Assembly (NCBI GenBank): GCA_907164885.2
Contig: OU015490.1
Location: 234,660,332-234,724,331, forward strand
Origin: Dolomedes plantarius
Taxonomy: Eukaryota; Arthropoda; Arachnida; Araneae; Dolomedidae
Reading direction: 5' to 3'
Length of the DNA: 64,000 nucleotides
Below the pieces are notes generated by a model. That model was not told the origin of the DNA, made no database searches, and saw nothing but the letters and a program-made list of their open reading frames with translations. Both the position numbers and the translations under genes were made by a program. Each line of letters opens with the position of its first letter. Position 1 is the first letter of the stretch. Positions 12,081 to 27,697 of this stretch are shown piece after piece.

Positions 12081-13490
12081 CACTGCTGGCCACCCAAATT
12101 GCGACACCAAGAAAGACAAGAGATATCACAACAAAATTTATTTTGTAGATAACATGTTGACCAAGTATCAAATGATTAAATTTATAGACTTCTGTGAAGT
12201 GTGGTTCCTGCCAAAATCAGTAGCCAGAGTAGCCTCCATTGTTGGAGATCACCGCTGCCACACGCCTCGGCATTGATTCAAAGAGACTTTGGATGAGTTC
12301 TTGGGGTACGGTAGACCAAGCAGCTTCCACGCGTTGCCAAAGTTGATCTGCTGTGGCAGCTGGGGATGGAATCTGGGTCAATCGTAGAGCAATCATGGAC
12401 CACATGTTTTCTATCGGCGAAAGATCCGGAGAGCGAGGCTGCCAGGGAAGCAATTCAATCTGGCGATTGACGGAAAACCGTTGGACAATGCGTGCCATGT
12501 GTGGTCGCGTATTATCCTGTTGAAATATGGCTGTGGGCAAGCCCTGAAGGTAAGGAAGGACAACTGGCTCCAACACCTCGGAGATGTAGCGCTGGCTGTT
12601 TAAAGTACCGGCAATGCGTACTAGAGGTGTGCGAGAGTGATATCCAATACCGCCCCATACCATAATACCCGGTGCAGGACCAGTGTGGGGGGGCATAACG
12701 CAGCTGTTCAGCATCCTCTCTTCACGGTGTCTCCAGACTCGAATGCGACCATCGTGGTGTTGCAGACAGAAGCGTGACTCGTCAGTAAAGACAATTTCAT
12801 TCCATTCTGCCGCCCACATCCTTCTGTCATCGCACCATTGGCGGCGAAGACGTCTGTTGTTCTGCTTCAAGGGTAGACAAAGCAATGGACGTCTTGCGGA
12901 CAGACCGCTCTGCTGTAAACGGCGTCGAATGGTACGCGCAGACACTGGATGATGCGTTACAGACTGCATGTGCTGTGCTATGGTTCGTGATGTGACTGAG
13001 CGATCCGTCACTGCCATGCGCACAATTTGCCTGTCATCACGTGAAGTGGTGCGCTGAGTTGGATGCGATCGAACACGCCGGTCCGTCGTACCCTCCTGCA
13101 TGCAACGATCATATATCCGCATTACAGTTGCTTGGTTTCTTCCAACAGGACTACCGAGTTCCCTGAAAGTGTGATCCACAATCTCGGTAGGCCACTATCC
13201 TTACTCTGTCGAACTCGGATACTTGATCAAAAGATGATCGCTGTTTTCGACGAGGCATAATTGATCATATTTTTGAAAAAACCACAAGAAAAACATAATT
13301 GCCGAACTTGAAATCGTCGAAATCTCCAAGCCTTAAATAGCTCTTTGAAGTAGCTCCACAGGCGCGCGTGTTGTGCGTCTGCGCTGAAATTCTAATCATT
13401 GGCATATCTCATCTCCGCTAATGCATGTTGTAAATTTCATGTTGTTTGCATGTTTCCTTCAGGGTGTTGCAATTACAGTGGCCAGCAGTG
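12081..13490 (-). mobile_element. Tc1-like element, nearly intact
   Basis: The left end CACTGCTGGCCACCCAAATT and the right end, read inverted, CACTGCTGGCCACTGTAATT form terminal inverted repeats of about 28 bases. TA follows the right end (13491-13492). On the left, a TA lies two bases further out, so the left edge may be 12079. At about 1.41 kb and with one large transposase frame, it is the best preserved DNA transposon in the window. Confidence 0.92.
12217..13258 (-). pseudogene. Tc1-like transposase (DD34E), one frameshift near the N-terminus
   Basis: An uninterrupted 320-codon frame (13179 to 12217) holds a helix-turn-helix region (VGRNQATVMRIYDRC, then SVTSRTIAQHMQ), the first catalytic Asp in FTDESRF (residue ~133), PAPGIMVWGGIG, the second Asp in FQQDNTRPHMAR (~222) and the Glu in SPIENMW (~257). 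I count 34 residues between the last two, the Tc1 pattern DD34E. The likely true start is ATG at 13258 (MPRRKQRSSFDQV...), which leads to VAYRDCG. A small indel near 13165 shifts it out of frame with FRELGSPVGRNQ. Apart from that indel the coding region looks complete, which suggests recent activity. Confidence 0.9.
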
Positions 13491-13492
13491 TA

Positions 13493-14167
13493 TATAACGA
13501 ATAAACGGGTACTTGAACGCACAAATACTTTAACTTTGTAGAGGAGATGCGACACGACAATGTAGACGTAGCCAGAGTGGTAATACTTCTAATAGGCCGG
13601 TACAGGAGATGGATTCACACATAAATACTTGAGGAAAGAACTGGAGCATGAAGAACACTTGAAATATTTTATTCCATGGAACCAAACTTCAAGACATCGT
13701 AGAAGGTACACAGCATAGTTGAACGAATTGACACAAGCTGATGACATGATATTTGACAATAACGTCAACGGACAGCCCATAGCTGCCCAGGTTTGAGTAT
13801 CGAATACGATTACATCCTAATATTTTTTGGAGCAGTGCGCGGACAGCGAGCAATGAAGTAATGAAATAGCGCCAAGTAAGAAGAGAGCGCTAAAATGCTC
13901 CATCTCGCCTTTTTATGCTGAGAAACTTCCGATTTTGCCGCTAGGCTTAGAATTCTTTTAATTGGTTGACCCCGATCACGTGGTATTTCTTCAAAGGGGG
14001 GTCGAGATCACGGAAGTCTAAAAATAACTTTCCGGCGCATGCGTTAAAGAGAACATTAGGTTATTTCAATTTTCGATTTCGTTTTTGAAATAGGGCTGGG
14101 CTTTATTGAGGAAAATTAAGATACGCGTCCGATATAGGACAATTAATATTAGTGGGGCGTTATTATT
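13493..14167. other. No gene seen
   Basis: This stretch has a more mixed base composition than its surroundings. I found no coding motif or terminal repeat pair. The 63-codon minus-strand frame at 13589-13780 is unconvincing. Confidence 0.4.

Positions 14168-14236
<69 letters not shown>
14168..14236. repeat. (CA)n(TA)n microsatellite, left flank of LTR element A
   Basis: CA repeats pass into TA repeats, which run straight into the TG that starts the LTR at 14237. Confidence 0.95.
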
Positions 14237-18027
<3,791 letters not shown>

Positions 18028-18789
18028 GCACACTCACACGATTATGTGAGGATTTTATTTTATTTAATATTTTGATTGAGCCAGGTACTTTTGGCGCATT
18101 TGAACATCCAGAGTTGTCCGCTTATCTAAGTTACTAATTGAACCACGAAGAAACCCTAAATAACCAAGTCACTGACCCACAACGTAGTTATTTGTTTACA
18201 GATTTAGGTCGGAAAGACAAATGTTTCAGACAAAACGTTGCTTTGTTTTCATCTCAGACACCGAAAGAACACGATGTTTCGTCGTTGTTCATTTCTCCAC
18301 TCCAAAGCAAAAGACAGCCTCTTTTGCCAATGTAACTTATCAGTATAATTCTCTCATAGAGTAAGGATAAAAAGTTGTTATATTGTCTTGCATCTTATCA
18401 GATTTCAAAAAGATACAATACAACATGAAGTATTTTTACTAATAATTACAAATCATGAAAGGAGTTGCATCCCCAAGTTTAAATATTTTTCTAACTATAG
18501 TATCTATCAGAGAGAGATTTTTGTTACAAACTCCCAGTTTTTTTCCACATATATATGGTTTCACCTAAATCAGATATCAGACAAAATTTGAATAACGTCA
18601 AAAGGGTGATTCTTTGTCTGATGTCCTTTGAACGATCACACTCAGCGATGAAACAACTGTTTGGTTCGTAAGATCTTGGTTCAGTCTCATGCATGCATCT
18701 CTCCGAGGGCTTGCAGTCTTTAATAAACATCCAGAGAAAACAAAAGCTCATAACGTTCATATAAAAGTTAAAAACATAGCTAAAAAAAT
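18028..18789. other. No gene seen
   Basis: AT-rich with no recognised motif. Small open frames at 18138-18335 and 18388-18760 have no family features. Confidence 0.4.
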
Positions 18790-19115
18790 TTCAGGTAGTC
18801 TCTTCTAACGAAACTACCGCGGATTATTAACGTAGGATTACTTATAGTTGCTTACCTCTTATGTATGTGTATATGTATGTATGTGTTATGTATATATGTA
18901 TCTATATATATGTGCGTATGTACATAAATACATATATGTATGTCAAAATTTTAACGCATTTTGGTACTGTTTACTGCTTGTTGAAGCGATACAGACTGGG
19001 TTTGGCACGCTGCCTAAATTATAACTCGCGGGGACAGATGGACGGACGATTTTAGAGTCTGAAATTTTGCTTTCCGAAGAACTGTTATGGAGGAACGTAA
19101 TCCTAAGTTAAAAAG
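18790..19115 (+). repeat. Dispersed repeat with an internal microsatellite, copy 1
   Basis: The copy begins 'caggtagtctcttctaacga' and includes 'ttaacgtaggatta', a TATG/TA-type simple repeat (about 18861-18945), 'ttttaacgcattttggtac', 'actgcttgttgaagcgatac' and 'atggaggaacgtaatcc'. The same blocks occur inverted at 32085-32468. Only the simple repeat differs strongly in length and type. No transposase is visible, so it is a non-autonomous dispersed repeat of unknown class. Confidence 0.75.
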
Positions 19116-19833
19116 GATGATTGGAAGCTATGCACAGTTTCCCGGCATTAGCATTTAGTTTTTACCGTCCTTTGTCCCTTTCCTCCTTTTGAAATCATAA
19201 GTATTAATTTGCCTCTAGTACTAAAATCAAGTGAGGAGCTGCTAATTATCAGATTACAGTAAAATCTTTTTCTTAGAAAACCTAGCTTGATATCTGTTCA
19301 TAATACAGAATGTTTATTACGTAAAAGTGTAACTTCTTTTTACAGTAATGACTGCTTGTGCAAATAAAGCGGCAAAATTGTCTATAGCAGGGGTCGGCAA
19401 CGCGAGGCTCCTGCGAAACAATTTCAGAGTGCTCGCCGTTGAAATATCTAAACTTTAGATATATGAACAGCAAACACTCGTAGTTGTAACGAGTAATTTT
19501 AGTGGAAAAATATTAAAAACTGTAAAACCGTAAAAATCGAAAACTGAGCTGCCTGCTGTCTCGACATCGTCGCTCTCCCCTCCCTACGAGTCAGCTTCTT
19601 TTTCCTGCTCTGAAATTGAACTATATTTGAGCGTCGACATATACTTGTGAATCTTGGTTATCTAACATCAAATACTTCAAATCAAAGTGCCGATGAAGCC
19701 TCACAGACACTCATTTGGATAAATGCCTGAGACCCGGGAATTAAAGTTATGTGCCACTTTCCAAGAGTTGGTTGCAGATTTGCAATGTGAAATATTGCAT
19801 AAATTATCAACTTTAAGATTGTTTTCTTTAAAT

Positions 19834-20571
19834 CTATATATATGTAAAACGCGTAGGTATGCGGCACAAAAATCGGCGCTATTTCTACACTCCGAATGGC
19901 AACGGTTGCAACTACCAGATGTAAACATTAGCGGCCAACTGCGTGTGTGTAGTGGTTCGACGATAGCACGTAATTTGGTACAATTTAATTGCTGTACACG
20001 TGAATAATTACACGTGAATAATTTTAATTTATTCTTTTGTTCCATCGGTTTTTCTAAATGTAAGTAAGAAGGCAAACTTTTGACAAAATATGTTTAGACC
20101 TATCAAATCCAGTGTTTAGTCACGAACAGTTTTATGTAGGTTTATCTAGAGCCCGTTCTTTTGATTCTGTCACTGTAGTATTTCCTACTTCTGAAATACT
20201 CAACTGTGTATACCAAGAAGTTTGAGGAATATCATATTACTCCATTTTATAAGTGAAGAAATTTTCCCAATAATTTTTTATTTGGTATGATTAAGTGTAA
20301 ATATCTGAATTGTGAACAATAGTACATCAAGTGTCTGGGATGTTCACATTAAAATTCATATTTTTTTTAATCACGATGTTTTAGAATCAGCCTTAGAGAG
20401 AATTTTGCAATGATTATAAATTTTTTGGCTGAGATCGCACTTCGATTTAACAACGTATATTTACGATGACAGGTAATAGTAACATTCCTTACATACGTTT
20501 CTTTCAGTTGAGTTGTTTTGCAAAAGAAAATTCAAAATTAAAAGCGACCATGCTGGTCGTGCAGCGGCTAG
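19834..20571 (+). mobile_element. Helitron remnant nested in the hAT-like element
   Basis: The left end is A|TCTATATATATGTAAAACG. The right end is CTAG|T at 20568-20571. Seven bases upstream of CTAG is the perfect hairpin CGACCA-TGC-TGGTCG (20545-20559), the stem-loop expected near a Helitron 3' end. Helitrons insert between A and T without target duplication, and both flanking bases fit. The interior ends with a helicase remnant on the same strand. At 738 bp it is strongly deleted. Confidence 0.82.
20070..20224 (+). pseudogene. Helitron Pif1-type helicase, C-terminal remnant
   Basis: The frame ending at the TGA at 20222-20224 reads RQTFDKI.LDLSNPVFSH, then EQFYVGLSRARSFDSVTVVF and PTSEILNCVYQEV. 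The pattern SHxQxYVxLSRxRS is the last conserved motif of Pif1-type helicases in Helitron Rep-helicase proteins. Only about 50 residues remain. The Rep domain and the earlier helicase motifs are gone. No longer frame upstream joins it. Confidence 0.9.
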
Positions 20572-20722
20572 TTAAATGTTGAATTTGTGTATTAAAAATT
20601 TATGCCGCATTAATATTTCATGTTTAAATAGTACCCCCCCCCCTCTTCTTCAACCTGTGATGCTCGCTGGATTCTCGCATTTCTGAAATATGCCCTACTA
20701 GTAAAAAATTTGCCGACCCCTG

Positions 20723-22996
20723 GAATATACAGTACAGTCCTATCTGGAATATCCGATATCTGTTAGAAGATTTTTCTAAAATTTTTAAGGGTTCATAGTG
20801 CATGTTCATTGCCGAAAGGTCTAAAATGATAATTCAAAGGGTTTTTGCCGGCCACAGCCGAAGTTTATACGGTAATATTAAAGGCGAGACGTTCCGATCG
20901 CAATCTGCTCATCTGGGACCCTTGGGCTCGGGGGGGGGGGTGGATAACGAATTATCCTCGCACCACCAACCCATAAAACAAACCAACTGACTAGCCTTTA
21001 CAAATTACACTATACAATACAAACACTATGCAATACAATATACACTATTAGTTATACTTTGTACAATGCAAAACAAAAATAATAAATACGAACTGTGCAT
21101 GCAATACATACGAAATAATCTAAATGTTATAATACAAATTGCGATTCAAATTTTCTGCATTTATTAACAAAGTCAAACTACATAAACAGTGCGATCAATA
21201 CACAAACACTGCTTACAACATGCAATGCATGATATGAACAATACATACGCAAAACAATTTACTTTCTCAAATAAAATAAACAACGAAGTGCAATCAACAT
21301 TTCAAGCACTCCAACATTGCATTCACAATTCCGAACAATACAAGACTAAAAAACACAGAATTTTTGGTTGATTATGTAAGACTGAAAATAATGTTATTTA
21401 TTATAAGGACGCAAACACAGAAGAAAATAAACATACAACATAGACAGACACATACAAATGAACATACACGAACAGTTCAGACAAAGTTAGCGAATAAAGC
21501 GCAGGTGACGATCCAAAAGGTCCCGAACGACCAAGCCAATAAGTCTAAAATGATAAAACGTACTCTGACTGTAACGTTCTACACATGCTTTTGAGAACTA
21601 AAACAATTTTTTCCTACTCTGTATTAAAATTACATCACAGGCATCACGTGTTATAATTATACGAGTTGTGGGGTCAGTTATTTTGTTAATATAATTTTAT
21701 AACTTAGTGGACTGTATAAGAATCCATTAACAAAAATATTTAATGTTGTTGTTTAAGTGCAACTAATAAATCTTCTTACTTCTTTTAATAAAGGTAACAC
21801 TGGAATGGCTTATCTTTAACATCATCTGAATAATACTTGAATAATAAGTCAACGCTAAAAAATTAAGTTCCATGCATGTATCCTTAAAATGCATTTAATA
21901 ATTGACTTCATTTTAACACATAACTGTTGAATTCATGACACAATGAATAACCTTTCGGAATTAGGTTTTACAAAAGGAATAATTGACTGCAAAATGTCAG
22001 CAGTTTGAACAATAATCTGCACAGAATCTTTAACAAAAGAAGAAAAACCGTATCGCATCCAACATAGCGATTTTTGAATTCTTACATGATATTGCTTAGA
22101 ATAGAATATACACCACAACAGATTAAACATTTCTTAGCCATTTTCTTGCCAATACTCAGAAACGAATGTGCAACAACAACTGAAAAAAAAATTTTTTAGC
22201 TGGAAGTTAAAAAAAAAAGCTGCGTAGGGATGCCATCTATTGACCAAAAACACAATTAGAATACAAATTACATACAATATGATGAATAAAATGACACAAT
22301 TATTATAATGAATTATTTTAAAAAAATAGTAAGTCTTTTTTGAAGACTGAACATGTGTACTAGCATTTTCCTTAATTCGGGTCGGTTGCCATCCAGTAAG
22401 TGAAATATTTGATATTCCTTTTCTTAATTTATTGAATATTAATTCATTTAAATGAAGAGAATATAGTATTGTTTAAAATGCGTAAAAGAATGTTGATTTC
22501 GTTGAATTTGCTTTAAATCAAAGTGGTAAAATGTATGTAAAAATGACCTTTGACTTTTTAACATATTTTACTGTTTGTACGAACTCAGTCAAACACATCA
22601 TTTCCTCAAAAATGAAAACTAACGTAAAGAAAATATTTCGACGTTTCATAGAATATTTTCATTTTGGATTTGTATTTCCCAACAATCTAAAAACGTATGG
22701 TATAAACCATTCCTTCCAATTATGAAAATTAACTCACTCTTACAATATTTACCACGAGTAATTGTTTTAATTGATTTTTTATGCAAATATTTGCTTAAGT
22801 GCTATTAATGTTTCAATAATGTAAGTATTTTGTAATCATACATTAAATAAATTTGTAAATGGTTTTTTTGAAGTTCAAAATTAGGAAAATATATAATAGA
22901 CTGAATAAATAAATCATTAGCTGTACAAGAATATGATATAACTTGCAAGAACATTTATTATATCAACACACATTCAATAATTTATTCCACAAACGT
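20723..22996. other. AT-rich, no recognised element
   Basis: The stretch includes a short G run near 20930-20940 and a patch rich in 'caatac/acaat' words at 21000-21300. I see no coding domain. The frames at 20802-22725 are short and family-less. Confidence 0.4.
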
Positions 22997-25828
22997 TTGA
23001 AAATATATACATTGTTCTGTTATGTTTAAAATCTGTAAAAGAAATGAAATTTCAACACTGTTTATTTTATTGAATTGTCTCCGTTGAAAGTTTTTATTCT
23101 CTTAACCCTTTGACTATTCTAGAGCTTTGCATTGCAAAATTAATATTTCATTAGGCTGTTGAAAGAAGTTCAGTTTTTTGCAAACTTCATCAATTAGTTC
23201 GATTAATCTTTTACATTTGATTTTTTATTAAATTCATTTCTTTTATGGTGTAATATATAAGTTGAACACTGGAGCTTTGTTCAGCTGAGCATATATGTTT
23301 GTTATATGAACATAAAGAATTCCAAACTTTACTAATAATACACAGTTATTGATATTTACATTACATTATAAAACTAAACTTCGTGAGATAAAAACACATA
23401 CAAAACTGTCTATAAAATAAGTATTAACCCCAAAATAGGTACACTTTATTAGCGTTTGTGTCGATACAAGCGGGCAATTTTGAAAATATGTACATTGTTC
23501 CGATATGTTTAAAATCTGTAAAATAAATGAAATTTCAACACTGTTTATATGGTTAAATTGTTACTGCTGAAAGTTTTTATTGTCTTTTCTCTTGACTATT
23601 CTAGAGCTTTGTATTACAAAATTAATGTTTCATTAGGCTGTTGAAAGGAGTGCATTTTTTTGCAAACTTCTTAAATTAGTTCGATTAAGCTTTTACATCT
23701 GATTTCTATTAAAATCATTCCTTTTATGATGAAATATTTAGGCTTAACGCTGGAGCTTTGTTTAGCTGACCATATATCTTTGTTACATGAACATAATGGA
23801 CTCCAAACTTTGCTGATAATACAAAATTATTGAAATGTACATCACACTATATCATTAAATATCGTGAGATTTATAAAAACATACAGAACTGGCAATTAAA
23901 TAAACATTAACCGCACAATAGATACATTATTTGCGCTTACGTCGATACAAGCGGGCAATTTCAAAATTATATATACATTGTCCCGATAGGTTCGAAATCT
24001 GTAAAAGATATGAAATTTCAACACTGTTTATATTGTTAAATTGTTCCCGTTGAAAGTTTTTATTGTATTATCCCTTGACTATTCTAGAGCTTTGTATTGC
24101 AAAATTAATGTTTCATTATGCTGTTGAAAGGAGTGCATTTTTTTGAAAATTTCTTCAATTAGTTCGATTAAGCTTTTACATCTGATTTCTATTAAAATCT
24201 TTCCTTTTATGATGAAATATTTAGGCTTAACGCTGGAGCTTTGTTCAGCTGAGCATTTATGTTTTTTACATGAACATAATGGACTTCAAACTTTGCTAAT
24301 AATACTCAATTATTGATAATTACATCACACTATATCATTAAATATCGTGAGATTTAAAAAAAAATACAGAACTTGCAATTAAATAAACATTAATCTCAAA
24401 ATAGATACATTTTATTTGCGTTTATGTCGATACAAGCGGGCAATTTCAACACTGTCTATATTGTTAAATTGTTCTCGTTGGAAGTTTGTATTCTCCCTTG
24501 ACTTTTCTAGAGCTTTGTAATGCAAAATTAATGTTTCATTAGGCTACTGGAAGAAGTTGAGTTTTTGAAAACTTCTTCAATTAGTGCGATTAAGCTTTTA
24601 CATTTGATATCTATTAAATTCATTTCTTTTATGATGAAATATCTAGGCTGAACGCTGGAACTTTGTTCACCTGAACATATATGATTTGTTACATGAACAT
24701 AATGAACCCCATGCTTTGCTAATAATACACAATTATTGATATTTACATCCCACTATATAATTAAATATCGTGAGATTTCAAAAAAACATACAGAACTGGC
24801 AATTAAATAAACATTAACCGCAAAATAGATACTTTATTTGCGTTTACGTCGATACAAGCTGGCAATTTCAAAATTATACACATTGTTCCGATAGGTTTGA
24901 AATCTGTAAAAGAAATGAAATTTCAACACTGTCTATATTGTTAAATTGTTCTCGTTGGAAGTTTTCATTGTCTTATCCCTTAACTATTCTAGAGCTTTGT
25001 ATTGCAAAATTAATGTTTCATTAGTCTGTTGAAAGGAGTTCAGCTTTTTACAAACTCCTTCAATTAGTTCGATTATTCTTTTACATATGATTTCTATTAA
25101 ATTCATTTATTTTATGATGAAATATTTAGGCTGAACGCTTGATCTTTGTTCACCTGAACATATGTGATTTGTTACATGAACATAATAAACTCCAAACGTT
25201 ACTAATAATACACAGATATTGATATTTATATCACACTATATCATTAAATATCGTAAGATTAAAAAAACGTACAGAACTGGCAATTAAATAAACATTAATC
25301 CCAAAATAGATACATTTTATTTGCGTTCATGTCGATACAAGCGGGCAATTTTAAAAATATATACATTGTTCCAATATGTTCAAAATCTGTAAAAGAAATG
25401 AAATTTCAACACTGTCTATATTTTTAAATTGTTCCCGTTGAAATTTTTTATTGTCTTATCCCTTGACTATTCTAGATCTTTGTATTGGAAAAATAATGTT
25501 TCATTAGTCTGCTGAAAGGAGTTAATTTTTTTTGCAAACTTCCTCAATTAGTTCGATTAATCTTTTACATTTGGTTTCTATTAAATTTATTTCTTTTATG
25601 ATGGAATATTTAGGTTGAACGCTGGAACATAAACAGTTCGTTACTTGAACATAATGAACTCCAAACTTTACTAATGCTACGCAGTTATTGATATTTACAT
25701 CGCACTATGTTATTAAATATCGTCAGATAAAAAAAAAAAAAAACCCGCAAAGAACTGGCAATAAAATAAGTATTAACCCCATAATAGATGCATTTTATTT
25801 ATGTTTACAACGATATAAGCGGGCCAAT
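22997..25828. repeat. Satellite array, ~480-bp monomer, about six copies
   Basis: The landmark 'tttcaacactgt' recurs near 23051, 23533, 24016, 24444, 24922 and 25405, giving periods of about 482, 483, 428, 478 and 483. The short period reflects a deletion of about 55 bases. Other shared blocks are 'gactattctagagctttg', 'aaaattaatgtttcatta', 'caattagttcgatta', 'catgaacataatg' and 'gtcgatacaagcgggcaatt'. Monomers are very AT-rich and differ by scattered substitutions. There is no coding capacity. Confidence 0.95.
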
Positions 25829-26321
25829 TAGAAGAAACGTTATCCCTGAATATTTGTAAACACCCTGACGTACGCAATATTTAATAAGCCGGGTGTTGTG
25901 CGGAAAGACATCGATCATTCAGTTCATTAAGGGCATTTGTTGAGTGTATAATAATTGATACGTGCGGCAAATTTCGGGGCGTTCAAGTTAAGCCGTAAAG
26001 AGTTCTAATTATTGGCGGTGCTTAGATATTCCTTCGGAGCTGGCACTTTGTTGAAATGCTTAATTATTAAATAGCTTGCCGTTGTGTTGCTACATTAAGT
26101 TCACAATGGAGATGATTGAAGGCTTTCAGTGCGTTCAAGGTAAATTAAGCATCGGATAGTACGTAACAAAGGAAGAGAGGTGACTAAGGAATATCGATGG
26201 GAACTTTATTTAATTTCAAAGAATTTCTTATGTTATTTAAGGAAGGATTTTTTACATAAGATATTTTTCTCTTGTAAAAAAAAATCATTTTGGTAATACA
26301 TTTTATACAATATATTGTTCC
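25829..26321. other. Short non-repetitive stretch, possible host sequence
   Basis: Base composition is more balanced here than in the satellite on the left or the repeats on the right, with several CG dinucleotides ('gacgtacgcaatatttaata', 'cgtgcggcaaatttcggggc'). Near its end, ACAATGG at 26104-26109 opens MEMIEGFQCVQ, followed by a consensus-like donor CAAG|GTAAAT at 26139/26140. This could be a first coding exon of a host gene, but 11 codons are too few to identify anything. Confidence 0.3.
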
Positions 26322-26940
26322 GTTTTCCTGGGTTCGTTAGGATTGAATAAGAATCTCTTCAGAAATTTCACACAAAATAAATTTATTATTTTGTAAATTC
26401 TGCAGGCGTATATACAAATTCAAACATAAAAGACGTAACAACTGCCTCCTTTGCAGCAGAAAGTACTAAAAACACAAGTCAGGATACCAGAATTTTCAAT
26501 ACAATACACGCCAATTAACGCCGTTACAACACATTCAATTCTCACTAGGAAACTAAACTGAGTTTCAATGCCAATGTCAGGTATATTTATAGATTTCCAA
26601 AGTGCCCTCTATAGGTCAGTCACAGATATATATTGCTAGAAGCTTCCAGAAAGGTTTAGTCGGCAATTTGGCGAAATATCGCCAAATATGGCGACCAAAA
26701 TAAGTCACAAAATCCATCGCCAATAACTCTCATATTTGGAAAGATTCCCACAGACTCCCATGTTAAATACATAGCTATAGGAGCTCTTCCATAGAAGCCA
26801 CTTTAACGAAACAAAATTCAATATTTACAAAATTCCTAATAATATATTCTCAATGATTCAGAAATTCATAATTTAAACCTCATTTTAACTATGCGCAAGC
26901 TTAAATTTGTTCACACTTACCGCTACTATATCTGCAATAA
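26322..26940. other. Possible solo LTR or other regulatory-looking repeat
   Basis: The segment starts TGTTCCG directly after 'atat'. It contains a minus-strand AATAAA near 26393, a TATA-like 'gtatatttatag' at 26581 and a heat-shock-element-like GAAgcTTCcaGAA at 26639-26651. It also has 'ggcgaaatatcgccaaatat' at about 26671-26690. A right boundary and target duplication were not found, so the LTR interpretation is weak. Confidence 0.3.
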
Positions 26941-27327
26941 AATCTCTATAGAACGAACCTCCATTTAACGGATTCCTGTTTTTAGAGGAACTTTTTTCAC
27001 AAAAGCCTCTGTTTAAAAGACTTTAAAAATAAATTAATATTCATTATTTCCAAAAAATCTTGCATTAAAATATTTTCAGTAGAAAAGCATTCGATATAAT
27101 TTGAAGGAGATTTCAGGTTGTAGAAAGTACTATAAATAAAAACTTTCAAAGATGAAATTTTTTAGAAACCAAATTTTTTAAATTTGTATTCTATGTTTAT
27201 ATCCTCTTCATTTTATATGGTATATCCCTATCTCCTTCTTTAAGAGTCATTTTAACAACGAAACAGTAGACTGTCCTTTGCAATAATAAAATTAGAGAAT
27301 AAGGTTGGTTGACAACTTTCCAATATA
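26941..27327. other. No gene seen
   Basis: AT-rich with nothing recognised. Confidence 0.4.
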
Positions 27328-27695
27328 CAGTGTGTACATAAATGAATATCCCAACTTTGCAGGGCTATTTAAAGAAAACTAAACAAAGTACAAATATGCT
27401 GTTCATCGGAAGTCAAAAATAACAGCCGAGAGTTTAAATTCGACACAGTTATAAGTGTTCAATGTTAACCCCTTTAGGATGAACGATATAGAGGTGGTAC
27501 GATAACTCAACCCACACTCTTTTCAGCTTTGAAAGGCTGCAGACATGCGCGTCTTAAGGTTGTCAACGTCATTTGGTAGCGGTGGAGCAAACACCTGATG
27601 TTTGATGTAGCCCTAGAAAAAAAACAAGTTTGTACTTTTTTTAGTTTGCTTTCAATAGCCCTGCAAAGTTTTGATATTCATTTATGTACACACTG
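27328..27695. mobile_element. Tc1/mariner-type MITE
   Basis: The left end CAGTGTGTACATAAATGA and the right end, read inverted, are the same over about 43 bases with two differences (up to 'gcagggctatt'). TA flanks both ends (27326-27327 and 27696-27697). At 368 bp with no transposase frame, it is a miniature element. Confidence 0.9.
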
Positions 27696-27697
27696 TA

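Larger units (their letters stand above)
19388..20722. mobile_element. hAT-like non-autonomous element, interrupted by a Helitron
   Basis: The left end is CAGGGGTCGGCAACG and the right end, read inverted, is CAGGGGTCGGCAAATTT, a 13-base inverted repeat of hAT type. Flanks are GTCTATAG (19380-19387) and GAATATAC (20723-20730), an imperfect 8-bp duplication matching at five of eight positions. Without the Helitron at 19834-20571 it would be about 600 bp. No hAT transposase motif is seen. Confidence 0.72.

Noticed and set aside
22997..25828. CRISPR-like array
   Set aside because: Repeat units are ~480 bp, with no short repeats alternating with unique spacers, and the sequence is clearly eukaryotic.
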